A stretch of DNA of 7,319 nt. Source: Saprospirales bacterium (GTDB lineage Bacteria > Bacteroidota > Bacteroidia > Chitinophagales > Saprospiraceae). Each line of letters opens with the position of its first letter. Positions within the stretch are counted from its first letter, which is position 1. The translations under genes and the position numbers were made by a program. The notes under the pieces were generated by a model, which worked only from the letters and a program-made list of their open reading frames with translations, was not told the origin of the DNA and did not search any database. This document shows positions 1 to 5,983 of the stretch, one piece after another. The stretch is from assembly GCA_024642645.1 (NCBI GenBank), contig JAHEAS010000161.1, forward strand, positions 1-7,319, written 5' to 3'.

Positions 1-694
1 GGTGACTGCCCCACTGGTGCCAGCCTTGAAAAAATTAGGCATCCGCTCCGTCAACCTGAGCCTCGACACGCTCGACCCGCAGCTTTTCCATGAAATCACC
101 CGCCGTGACGACTTTGACAAGGTGATGAAAACCTTCGAAGCGTTGCTCTCGCACGGCATTTCTACCAAGATAAACGCCGTGATGATGGAGGGCAAAAACG
201 ACCACGACCTCTTGCCATTGGCCATGCTCACCAAGGAGCATCCCGTGGGTGTCCGCTACATTGAGGAGATGCCCTTCAACGGTGGCGAGGCGCACTACGA
301 CAAACTCTGGTGGAGCCACCGACGCATCCTCGAAACATTGCAAAACCATTTTCCAGGCTTGGAGAAAATACCCGACCCACCTTCTTCCACCTCTTACAAC
401 TACCGAATCCCCGGGCACAAGGGCACGGTTGGTATCATCGCTGCTTATAGCCGCACGTTTTGTGGCACTTGCAACCGCATCCGCCTAACACCACAGGGTC
501 TGATGAAAACTTGCCTTTACGACGACGGCGTTTTCAACATCAAAAACCTGCTCCGGGCAGGAGCTACCGACGAGCAACTCGGCCACGCCGTGCTTGAAGC
601 ACTCGGCAACCGGGCCAAGGACGGCTTTGAGGCGGAGGGACGCCGAAAGTTTGGCTTGCCAGTGTCGGAAAGCATGGCGACAATTGGGGGATAA
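1..694 (+). CDS. moaA: GTP 3',8-cyclase MoaA, C-terminal part (5' end outside window)
   Basis: Radical-SAM enzyme that, with MoaC, converts GTP to the pterin precursor of molybdenum cofactor in the cytoplasm. About 230 residues are visible; the family is usually about 320-340, so the N-terminus with the CxxxCxxC radical-SAM cluster lies off the left edge. The GTG at position 2 is an internal valine codon, not a start. Seen: the barrel segment 'VNLSLDTLDP' (visible residues 17-26), 'KINAVMMEGKND' (56-67) and 'VRYIEEMP' (84-91), all typical of MoaA. The second 4Fe-4S cluster, which binds GTP, is present as C-x2-C-x13-C (cysteines 154, 157, 171; codons at 461, 470, 512). The protein ends in the Gly-Gly tail required for MoaA activity. 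The stop is TAA at 692-694. No other moa gene is in the window and no convincing terminator follows, so read-through towards coaX is possible. Confidence 0.95.
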   Translation, partial: VTAPLVPALKKLGIRSVNLSLDTLDPQLFHEITRRDDFDKVMKTFEALLSHGISTKINAVMMEGKNDHDLLPLAMLTKEHPVGVRYIEEMPFNGGEAHYDKLWWSHRRILETLQNHFPGLEKIPDPPSSTSYNYRIPGHKGTVGIIAAYSRTFCGTCNRIRLTPQGLMKTCLYDDGVFNIKNLLRAGATDEQLGHAVLEALGNRAKDGFEAEGRRKFGLPVSESMATIGG

Positions 695-699
695 ATTTG
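692..699 (+). promoter_or_regulatory. Possible Bacteroidota -7 promoter element upstream of coaX
   Basis: TAAATTTG matches the Bacteroidota primary-sigma -7 consensus TAnnTTTG exactly and overlaps the moaA stop codon. It lies about 115 bp before the coaX start. I found no -33 TTG-type element at the usual spacing, and such an 8-mer arises easily by chance in A/T-rich DNA, so this is only a candidate. Confidence 0.2.
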
Positions 700-814
700 T
701 AATTGGGGAATTTTTAACAAAAAATTAGTTGCCTTCCACGTGCTTTCTATGTCTCAAGAATTGAACAACTTATTTCGCAAGCTAAAATGCTTTCCACAAG
801 CCGCCATTTGAAGA

Positions 815-1555
815 ATGAACCTCGCAATTGATATTGGAAATACCCGTACCAAAATCGCTGTATTTGATGGCGATGAATTGCTGCACAACGAAGTGTGGGA
901 CGAACTGACTTTGCCTGAAGTAAAGCAGTTGGCATACAACCAAAAGGTGGAAAAAATCATCCTTTCCAGTGTGTCGAAGCAGTCGGAGGAGGTGATGACG
1001 TTTTTGAAAACCGAATTCGCCTTCTTGGAACTCACGACAGCAACGGCGCTACCCATCCGAATCCGATACAAAACGCCAGAAACACTTGGTAAAGATAGGA
1101 TTGCCGCCGCCGCAGGAGCAGCCCATCTTTTTCCAAAGCAATTCTGCCTAGTGATTGATGCTGGCACTTGCATCACCTTGGATATGGTGAGCTCGGAAGG
1201 CGAATTTCTTGGCGGCAATATTTCGCCGGGCATTGAGATGCGGCTGAAAGCCATGCACCACTTCACGGCAAGGCTTCCACAGGTAGCCAGAACGGCGAAT
1301 TTACCTGACGAACTTGGAGACAGCACCGAAAATGCCATTAGAAATGGCGGCGAATTGGGTGCTTTGTTAGAAATTGAGGGCTTTATTCGGCACTGTATGA
1401 AGAAATATCGCCCACTTCGGGTTGTTTTGACGGGTGGCGACGTTGATTTTTTTGTTAAACACACCAAAACCAAGATATTCGCGCACCAAAATTTAGTCCT
1501 GTTGGGATTGAATCAAATTTTACAACATAATGCCAAACTTTTTGAAGGATTTTAG
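815..1555 (+). CDS. coaX: Type III pantothenate kinase CoaX
   Basis: Cytoplasmic enzyme that phosphorylates pantothenate with ATP, the first committed step of coenzyme A synthesis. The 246-residue length is normal for the family. Seen: N-terminal phosphate-binding motif DIGNTRTK (residues 6-13), GKDR (92-95), second acidic/phosphate motif DAGT (115-118), the GG-x4-G loop of 'FLGGNISPG' (131-139), 'DSTENAIRNG' (169-178) and TGGD (206-209). These are the ASKHA-fold landmarks of type III enzymes. Family knowledge: they need a monovalent cation and, unlike type I enzymes, are not inhibited by CoA. ATG 815 is chosen because the family starts only a few residues before the DxGNT motif. A stop codon lies in frame at 809-811, one codon before this start. 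There is only a weak AAGA ahead of it, as is usual in Bacteroidota. The last 26 bp overlap the next gene, which suggests one transcript and coupled translation. Confidence 0.96.
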   Translation: MNLAIDIGNTRTKIAVFDGDELLHNEVWDELTLPEVKQLAYNQKVEKIILSSVSKQSEEVMTFLKTEFAFLELTTATALPIRIRYKTPETLGKDRIAAAAGAAHLFPKQFCLVIDAGTCITLDMVSSEGEFLGGNISPGIEMRLKAMHHFTARLPQVARTANLPDELGDSTENAIRNGGELGALLEIEGFIRHCMKKYRPLRVVLTGGDVDFFVKHTKTKIFAHQNLVLLGLNQILQHNAKLFEGF

Positions 1556-2858
1556 AGGATGCTTGAACACGCTGCCTTTGCTGTTTTTAACCACTTTGGT
1601 ACTTGCACAGCCCAAAGACAATTCGCCCTATACCCGTATTGGGTTGGGTGAAACCATCACCAACTCGCTTTCATCTGCTGGGTTTGCCGGGCTTTCGGCG
1701 GCCTACAACGACCCCCTCCACATCAACCTGCAAAACCCTGCAGCTTATGGTTGGCTGAAAACAGCAACTTTTGAAGCTGGTTTGTACACAAAATATTCCA
1801 AACTGGAACTTGGTAGCGAAACTGCCCAAAACTGGTCGGGCAACTTGAGCCATCTGGCTTTGGCTTTTCCGATGCACAATGGCCTAAACGATGTAATGTC
1901 CAAAAAGCAGCGCAAACTGCACTGGGGCATGAGTTTCGCTTTGTTGCCAAACTCGACCGTGGGATATGATATCGAAACCACGGCAATCAGCTCAGGACAG
2001 GACACTACCAGGAACCTTTACCAAGGTTCAGGCGGCACCAACAAGTTCCTTTGGGGCAACGCCGTGAACTACAAGAACTTCTCGGCTGGTGCCAATGTCG
2101 GCTTCATGTTCGGGCAGATAGAAAGTACAAGGCAGCTTGACTTCTTGGATTTGGACAATGCCTACGCTGATATTTTCAAGGACAACATCAGTGTGCGTGG
2201 CTTCGTCTGGTCACTCGGTGCACAGCAGCAAATCGTCTTGGAACCCGAAAAGAAAGACCAGGAAATCTATACAGGCAAATCACTGATTATTGGTGCCTAT
2301 GGCAATAGCGCCACCAATTTTGATACCCGGAGCACTTTTCTTCGCATGAGGTACAATCCAACTACGGTCCACAGGGACACGCTAACCTTTGAGGAAGACA
2401 AAGCAGGTACCGGTAAACTGCCCGCTGAGATAACCGTCGGTGTGATGTACCAGAATCCCGGCAAATTTCGCTTGGGAGCTGAGTACTACATTGGGAAGTG
2501 GAGCAATTACGAAAATGAAGCCAAGCCAGAAACGCTTTTCGACAGCCGCCGGATTGCCGTTGGTGCCGAGTACATCCCGGACATTTCATCGTACAACAAA
2601 TACCTTAATCGCATACGCTACCGGGTTGGGGCTTACCACCGCACCGACCCACGCATCAATGACCTCAAGCAATATGCATTGACGGTCGGGTTTGGATTGC
2701 CAGTAATTTTGCCGAGACAACAAACTTCTTTCGTCAATCTTGCCTTTGAATTTGGCAAGTACACCACGGCCGATGCTATCAAGGAGAATTTTGTGAAAAT
2801 GTCGCTTGGATTCACTCTAAATGACAGCAGTTGGTTCTTCAAACGCAAATTTGGATAG
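1530..2858 (+). CDS. Outer-membrane beta-barrel protein of the coaX-linked Bacteroidota type
   Basis: A 442-residue secreted protein with no enzyme motif that I recognise. Residues 1-26 form a Sec signal peptide: K6 and R9 come first, then a hydrophobic stretch 'LPLLFLTTLVLA', with likely cleavage at VLA-Q27. The mature N-terminus 'NSPYTRIGLGE' (31-41) and 'NPAAYGWL' (69-76) resemble the 'SPYSRFGLGD' and 'NPASY' signatures of Bacteroidota barrel proteins distantly like FadL/OmpP1. The C-terminal half is a run of alternating polar/nonpolar strands separated by turns, for example 'FRLGAEYYIG' (313-322), 'RIAVGAEYIP' (341-350), 'IRYRVGAYHR' (362-371), 'YALTVGFGLP' (382-391), 'FVNLAFEFGKY' (401-411) and 'FVKMSLGFTL' (421-430). 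This supports an outer-membrane barrel. The start lies inside coaX (26-bp overlap, different frame). Substrate and role are unknown. From memory, such a gene commonly follows coaX in this phylum, sometimes with lptC next; no lptC is present here. Confidence 0.78.
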   Translation: MPNFLKDFRGCLNTLPLLFLTTLVLAQPKDNSPYTRIGLGETITNSLSSAGFAGLSAAYNDPLHINLQNPAAYGWLKTATFEAGLYTKYSKLELGSETAQNWSGNLSHLALAFPMHNGLNDVMSKKQRKLHWGMSFALLPNSTVGYDIETTAISSGQDTTRNLYQGSGGTNKFLWGNAVNYKNFSAGANVGFMFGQIESTRQLDFLDLDNAYADIFKDNISVRGFVWSLGAQQQIVLEPEKKDQEIYTGKSLIIGAYGNSATNFDTRSTFLRMRYNPTTVHRDTLTFEEDKAGTGKLPAEITVGVMYQNPGKFRLGAEYYIGKWSNYENEAKPETLFDSRRIAVGAEYIPDISSYNKYLNRIRYRVGAYHRTDPRINDLKQYALTVGFGLPVILPRQQTSFVNLAFEFGKYTTADAIKENFVKMSLGFTLNDSSWFFKRKFG

Positions 2859-2890
2859 AACCCGCTGGGCAGGTTTCAGCGCCATATTGT

Positions 2891-2917
2891 GGGTGTTTTT
2901 TCTAAGAAAAAACACCC
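2891..2917 (+). terminator. Perfect 12-bp hairpin after the barrel gene (possible terminator or mRNA-end structure)
   Basis: GGGTGTTTTTTC (2891-2902) is followed by TAA and its exact reverse complement GAAAAAACACCC (2906-2917). The stem has no mismatch and a 3-nt loop. It lies 32 bp after the barrel stop codon and 54 bp before the next gene. No T-tract follows on the plus strand; the six T are inside the 5' arm. It is therefore not a textbook intrinsic terminator. It could instead stabilise the upstream mRNA, attenuate transcription, or serve as a protein-binding palindrome. The structure is certain; its function is a guess. Confidence 0.5.
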
Positions 2918-2971
2918 TAATCGGCAAGCTGGCTGCAAGCGGTAAATCATACAAAACTTAAACATCTAATT

Positions 2972-4357
2972 ATGAAGGATTTAGTAAAGCTTATTGTCGT
3001 TGCTCTTGTTGCAGGTGCTGGATTTTCGCCTGCTTTTGGCCAATGTGAAACTTGGTTGAAATCACCCGATAAGGATGCACTGGAAGAAGCACACGTGCTT
3101 TACCGTCAGTTTTTGAAAACGGACGAGTATGACAAAGCTTTTCCATATTGGGAAAAGGCGTACAAAGGCGCTCCCGCAGCCGATGGCCAGCGTTCCATGC
3201 ACTACACGGATGGCCGTAAAATTTACCTTGACAAATTTAAGAAGGCGACCGATGAGGCCAAGAAAAAGGAATACGCCGCCATGGCACTTCGCATGTTCGA
3301 CGAACAAGGTCAGTGCTACCCCGATGAAAAAGCGAATGCCATGGGCCTGAAAGCTTACGAGATGTTTTACACCATAAATTCACCCTACCCCGACACAAAA
3401 AAAGCGTGCGAAGAAGCCGTTAAGGCAGGTGGCAACAATACGAGCTATGTGGTTTTCCAACCTTACACTTCTATCGCTGTCTGGCAGTTCCAGAACAAGC
3501 AAATGACTGCCGAGGAAGCAAGGAATATCTATACCAAGCTGAATGAAATAGCGGATTACGGCATCGCCAACAACACCAAACTATCCGAATCCTTCAAGCA
3601 AGCCAAGGAGGCAATGAACGCCAGCTTTGCTCAAATTGAAAATGAAATTTTCGATTGCAACTTTTTCAAAAGCAAACTGGAACCGGACTACCGTGCCCAC
3701 CCAGATGATACCGAGGTAATCAAGTTTGTTTACAACAAGCTGAAGCAGCAAGGCTGTGCGGATGAAGACCCGCTGGTAGCCGAGTTGAAAGGCCGTTATG
3801 AAACGATTGTGGCTGCCGAAAACGCCGCCAAGATGGCTGCCTATTACGAAGAAAATCCGGGAGACTACGGTGTTGCATTGTTCAAAGAAGGCAAGTACAA
3901 TGAGGCACTAACAAAATTCGAGCAGGGCATTTCAAAAGAAAAAGCTGGAGGAAACGACAATGAAAAACTGGCCAACTACTACTTCTATATGGCCTCCATC
4001 GAGTTTCGCCAACTGAACCGCTACTCTGCTGCTCGTGAGGATGCTCGCATGGCTGCCAAGTACAAGCCAGGATGGGGTCAGCCCTACATGCTCATTGGCG
4101 ACATGTATGCCTCCACCAGCAACTCCTGCGGCAACGATGCCTTCGACGCTTCATTGGCCGTATTGGCAGCTGTTGACAAATACTCCTATGCAAAATCCAT
4201 TGATGGTGATGTAGCTGGTGAAGCCAACAGCAAAATCGGCCGGTACAGCGGCTACTATCCGAGTAAGGAGGAAGCCTTCATGCGTAAATATACTGAAGGC
4301 GCTACCTTGACTGTACCTTGCTGGATTGGGGAGACGGTGCGGCTTCGACTCCAATAA
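2972..4357 (+). CDS. Secreted TPR protein, periplasmic or envelope (paralogue 1)
   Basis: A 461-residue protein, mostly helical. Residues 1-23 are a cleavable signal peptide (K2 and K6, hydrophobic 7-19, cleavage predicted at AFG-Q24). The cysteine at 25 is not in a lipobox, because Q stands at -1. A TPR-like helical pair lies at 42-68, and more TPR units cover about 298-381, with 'GKYNEALTKFEQGI' (307-320) and the end of the next repeat 'KYKPGWG' (363-369). The C-terminus 'YYPSKEEAF...VPCWIGETVRLRL' (428-460) is a signature I associate with Bacteroidota secreted TPR proteins of unknown role. Cysteines are at 25, 115, 146, 229, 262, 386 and 450, so disulfides are plausible after export. Start: ATG 2972 sits directly on the signal peptide and is preceded by an A/T-rich leader with no Shine-Dalgarno. 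It is followed by its own terminator. A scaffold or protein-protein contact role at the envelope is inferred from TPR only; no substrate can be named. Confidence 0.85.
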   Translation: MKDLVKLIVVALVAGAGFSPAFGQCETWLKSPDKDALEEAHVLYRQFLKTDEYDKAFPYWEKAYKGAPAADGQRSMHYTDGRKIYLDKFKKATDEAKKKEYAAMALRMFDEQGQCYPDEKANAMGLKAYEMFYTINSPYPDTKKACEEAVKAGGNNTSYVVFQPYTSIAVWQFQNKQMTAEEARNIYTKLNEIADYGIANNTKLSESFKQAKEAMNASFAQIENEIFDCNFFKSKLEPDYRAHPDDTEVIKFVYNKLKQQGCADEDPLVAELKGRYETIVAAENAAKMAAYYEENPGDYGVALFKEGKYNEALTKFEQGISKEKAGGNDNEKLANYYFYMASIEFRQLNRYSAAREDARMAAKYKPGWGQPYMLIGDMYASTSNSCGNDAFDASLAVLAAVDKYSYAKSIDGDVAGEANSKIGRYSGYYPSKEEAFMRKYTEGATLTVPCWIGETVRLRLQ

Positions 4358-4377
4358 ACACCTAAAAATCACTGAGA

Positions 4378-4393
4378 GGAAATGAACATTTCC
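4378..4393 (+). repeat. Short inverted repeat just before the terminator
   Basis: GGAAATG (4378-4384), AA, CATTTCC (4387-4393) is a perfect 7-bp inverted repeat. It lies 20 bp after the TPR paralogue 1 stop codon and ends one base before the terminator stem. It could form a second small hairpin in the 3' end of that mRNA. An ATG inside it opens a 60-codon frame, but that frame runs through the terminator and is not credible as a gene. Confidence 0.4.
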
Positions 4394-4394
4394 G

Positions 4395-4436
4395 AAGCCC
4401 CGTTCTTATGTAAGCACGGGGCTTTTTTGTTTTTTT
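4395..4436 (+). terminator. Rho-independent terminator of TPR paralogue 1
   Basis: AAGCCCCGT (4395-4403) pairs perfectly with ACGGGGCTT (4416-4424). The loop carries a small inner CTT/AAG pairing. A T-rich run reaches to 4436, interrupted by a single G at 4429. A GC-rich stem followed at once by a T-tract is the classic form. It separates the two TPR genes, so the second needs either leaky read-through or its own promoter in the 45 bp that follow. Confidence 0.92.
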
Positions 4437-4481
4437 GTGAAATTATTCATTCAATTCGAAAAAGCTCAAAATTCAACACCG

Positions 4482-5885
4482 ATGATTACCAGACTTCTTT
4501 CCGCATTTTTTGTTTTGTTACTGCTTGCTGGCTGTACGCCAAAGACACCAAAAGCTACTACTGAAACACCTACCAAACCGGTGAAGGACCCAAACAAACC
4601 TTGCAAGACTTTTGACGATGCCCCCTACCCCGACAAGGCCCTGGAGGAATTCGTTTTGTACAAGGATTTCCTGAAAGCCAATGACTGGAACGGTGCATGG
4701 ACGAAATGGCAGTACGTTTACAAAAACGCTCCCAATGCCGATGGCAAACGCTCCACGGTTTATACCGACGGCATCAAGTTCTATGAGCATTTCATGGAGA
4801 TGGATTCCACCAAAAAAGAGGAATCCATCTCCGAGATTTTCAAAATCTACGACGAAATGGAGAAGTGCATGGGTGATGGTGGCCATGTTACTGGACTGGA
4901 AGCCTTTGACTATTTTTTTAAATACCCCAACCGAATTTCCAAGGAGGAACTGTACAAGCTTTTCAAAAAATCCATCGAAATGGATGGCGGGAAGCCCAGG
5001 TATTTCATCCTGAATCCGTTCACTTCAGTGCTTGTTGACTTGGCACAGGAAGAAAAAGTTCCATTGGCTGAAGCCCAGAAATACAATAAAATCATTCGGG
5101 ATGCCATTGAAACAGGCTTGGCCGAATGCAAAGGAAAGGACTGCGAGAACTGGCAAATCATTAGCGAGTATGCCCCTTTACGGTTGGAGGCACTGGAATC
5201 AATCGAGGATTTTTACCCTTGCAGCTACTACAGCGACAAGTACTACCCACAGTTTGAGGCAAATCCAAAAGACTGCGAAACCATCATCAACACTTACAGC
5301 CGCATGAAATGGGGCAAATGCGACGACAACGACCCCAAGTTGCAAGCTGTGAATGCCGCCTACCTCGCCAACTGTAAAAAGCCGGACGACGATGCCCCTT
5401 CCTGCAACGAACTTTTGCGGAGCGGTAAATACCGTGACGCCGTGAAATGCCTGGAAGACGCCATCCCGAACATCAGCAGCAACAGCGACAAGGCGAAATA
5501 CAATTACCTCATCGCCCAGATTTACTTTGCCTACCTGAAAAACTTCCCGAAAGCCAGGCAGTACGCTCGTGAGGCATCACGGCTGCGCCCAGGCTGGGGC
5601 GACCCGTACATCCTGGTTGGTTTGCTTTATGCATCCAGTGGGCCGCTATGCGGGCCTGGCCGTGGCTGGGACAGCCAAGTGGTCGTTTGGCCAGCCATTG
5701 ACCAGTGGCAGAAAGCCAAGTCCGTTGACCCAAGCGTGAGCGGGAAGGCCAACGGGTACATCAACCAGTACAGCCAGTACATGCCAGCAAAAGATGAGAT
5801 TTTCCTGCGGTTGAAAAAGGAGGGGGATTCCTTCTTTGTACCCTACTGGATTCAGGAATCAACAGTTATTCGGGCGAAGCCGTGA
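4482..5885 (+). CDS. TPR lipoprotein (paralogue 2)
   Basis: A 467-residue paralogue of the preceding gene product. ATG 4482 is chosen over the upstream in-frame GTG 4437. The GTG abuts the terminator T-tract and would add 15 polar residues before the signal peptide. From ATG 4482 the protein has a clean lipoprotein signal: R4, a hydrophobic core 5-16, and lipobox LAG-C18. A Thr/Pro/Lys-rich linker (19-40) then leads to the body. 'LEEFVLYKDFLKANDWNGAW' (54-73), 'NADGKRSTVYTDG' (85-97), the 'RLRPGWGDPY' turn (367-376) and the end 'VPYWIQESTVIRAKP' (453-467) line up with the first paralogue. TPR units are likely at about 305-385. The mature body has eleven cysteines besides C18; five sit where the first paralogue has them. 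It is expected in the inner leaflet of the outer membrane or at the surface. No obvious acidic surface-export signal follows C18. Function unknown; a scaffold or assembly role is inferred only from TPR. Confidence 0.85.
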   Translation: MITRLLSAFFVLLLLAGCTPKTPKATTETPTKPVKDPNKPCKTFDDAPYPDKALEEFVLYKDFLKANDWNGAWTKWQYVYKNAPNADGKRSTVYTDGIKFYEHFMEMDSTKKEESISEIFKIYDEMEKCMGDGGHVTGLEAFDYFFKYPNRISKEELYKLFKKSIEMDGGKPRYFILNPFTSVLVDLAQEEKVPLAEAQKYNKIIRDAIETGLAECKGKDCENWQIISEYAPLRLEALESIEDFYPCSYYSDKYYPQFEANPKDCETIINTYSRMKWGKCDDNDPKLQAVNAAYLANCKKPDDDAPSCNELLRSGKYRDAVKCLEDAIPNISSNSDKAKYNYLIAQIYFAYLKNFPKARQYAREASRLRPGWGDPYILVGLLYASSGPLCGPGRGWDSQVVVWPAIDQWQKAKSVDPSVSGKANGYINQYSQYMPAKDEIFLRLKKEGDSFFVPYWIQESTVIRAKP

Positions 5886-5921
5886 TATCCTAATTTGCTT
5901 TCCTAAGAGGCTCAAAAATTG

Positions 5922-5966
5922 AAAAAAGGGCGCAGCACCACTCCGGTACTGCACCCTTTTTTTTTT
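5922..5966. terminator. Shared bidirectional terminator between the TPR lipoprotein gene and glyQS
   Basis: The arms are GGGCGCAGCACC (5928-5939) and GGTACTGCACCC (5945-5956) with a 5-base loop, flanked by six A (5922-5927) and ten T (5957-5966). Read as plus-strand RNA, the stem has two C-A mismatches and is followed by ten U. Read as minus-strand RNA, the same two positions become G-U wobbles, so the stem is fully paired and is followed by six U. It lies between the ends of two convergent genes (5885 and 5984), as expected for a shared terminator. Confidence 0.88.
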
Positions 5967-5983
5967 ACTCAAAACACTGAATA

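Noticed and set aside
35..418. Antisense 127-codon frame over moaA
   Set aside because: It is fully contained in a conserved moaA region and has no recognisable features.
709..726. AATTTTT/AAAAATT inverted repeat after moaA as a terminator
   Set aside because: The stem is only A-T pairs with no T-tract after it; too weak to call.
754..1473. Long antisense frame (239 codons) opposite coaX
   Set aside because: It lies entirely over a well-supported coaX, shows no family motif, and its composition looks like a by-product of the coaX codons.
2863..2881. CGCTG/CAGCG inverted repeat after the barrel gene
   Set aside because: Five base pairs with a 9-base loop is within chance expectation.
4382..4564. 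Possible 60-codon gene between the TPR genes, with AGAGGA just before its ATG
   Set aside because: The AGGA is only one base from the ATG, too close to act. The frame also reads through the terminator hairpin and into the lipoprotein gene in another frame.
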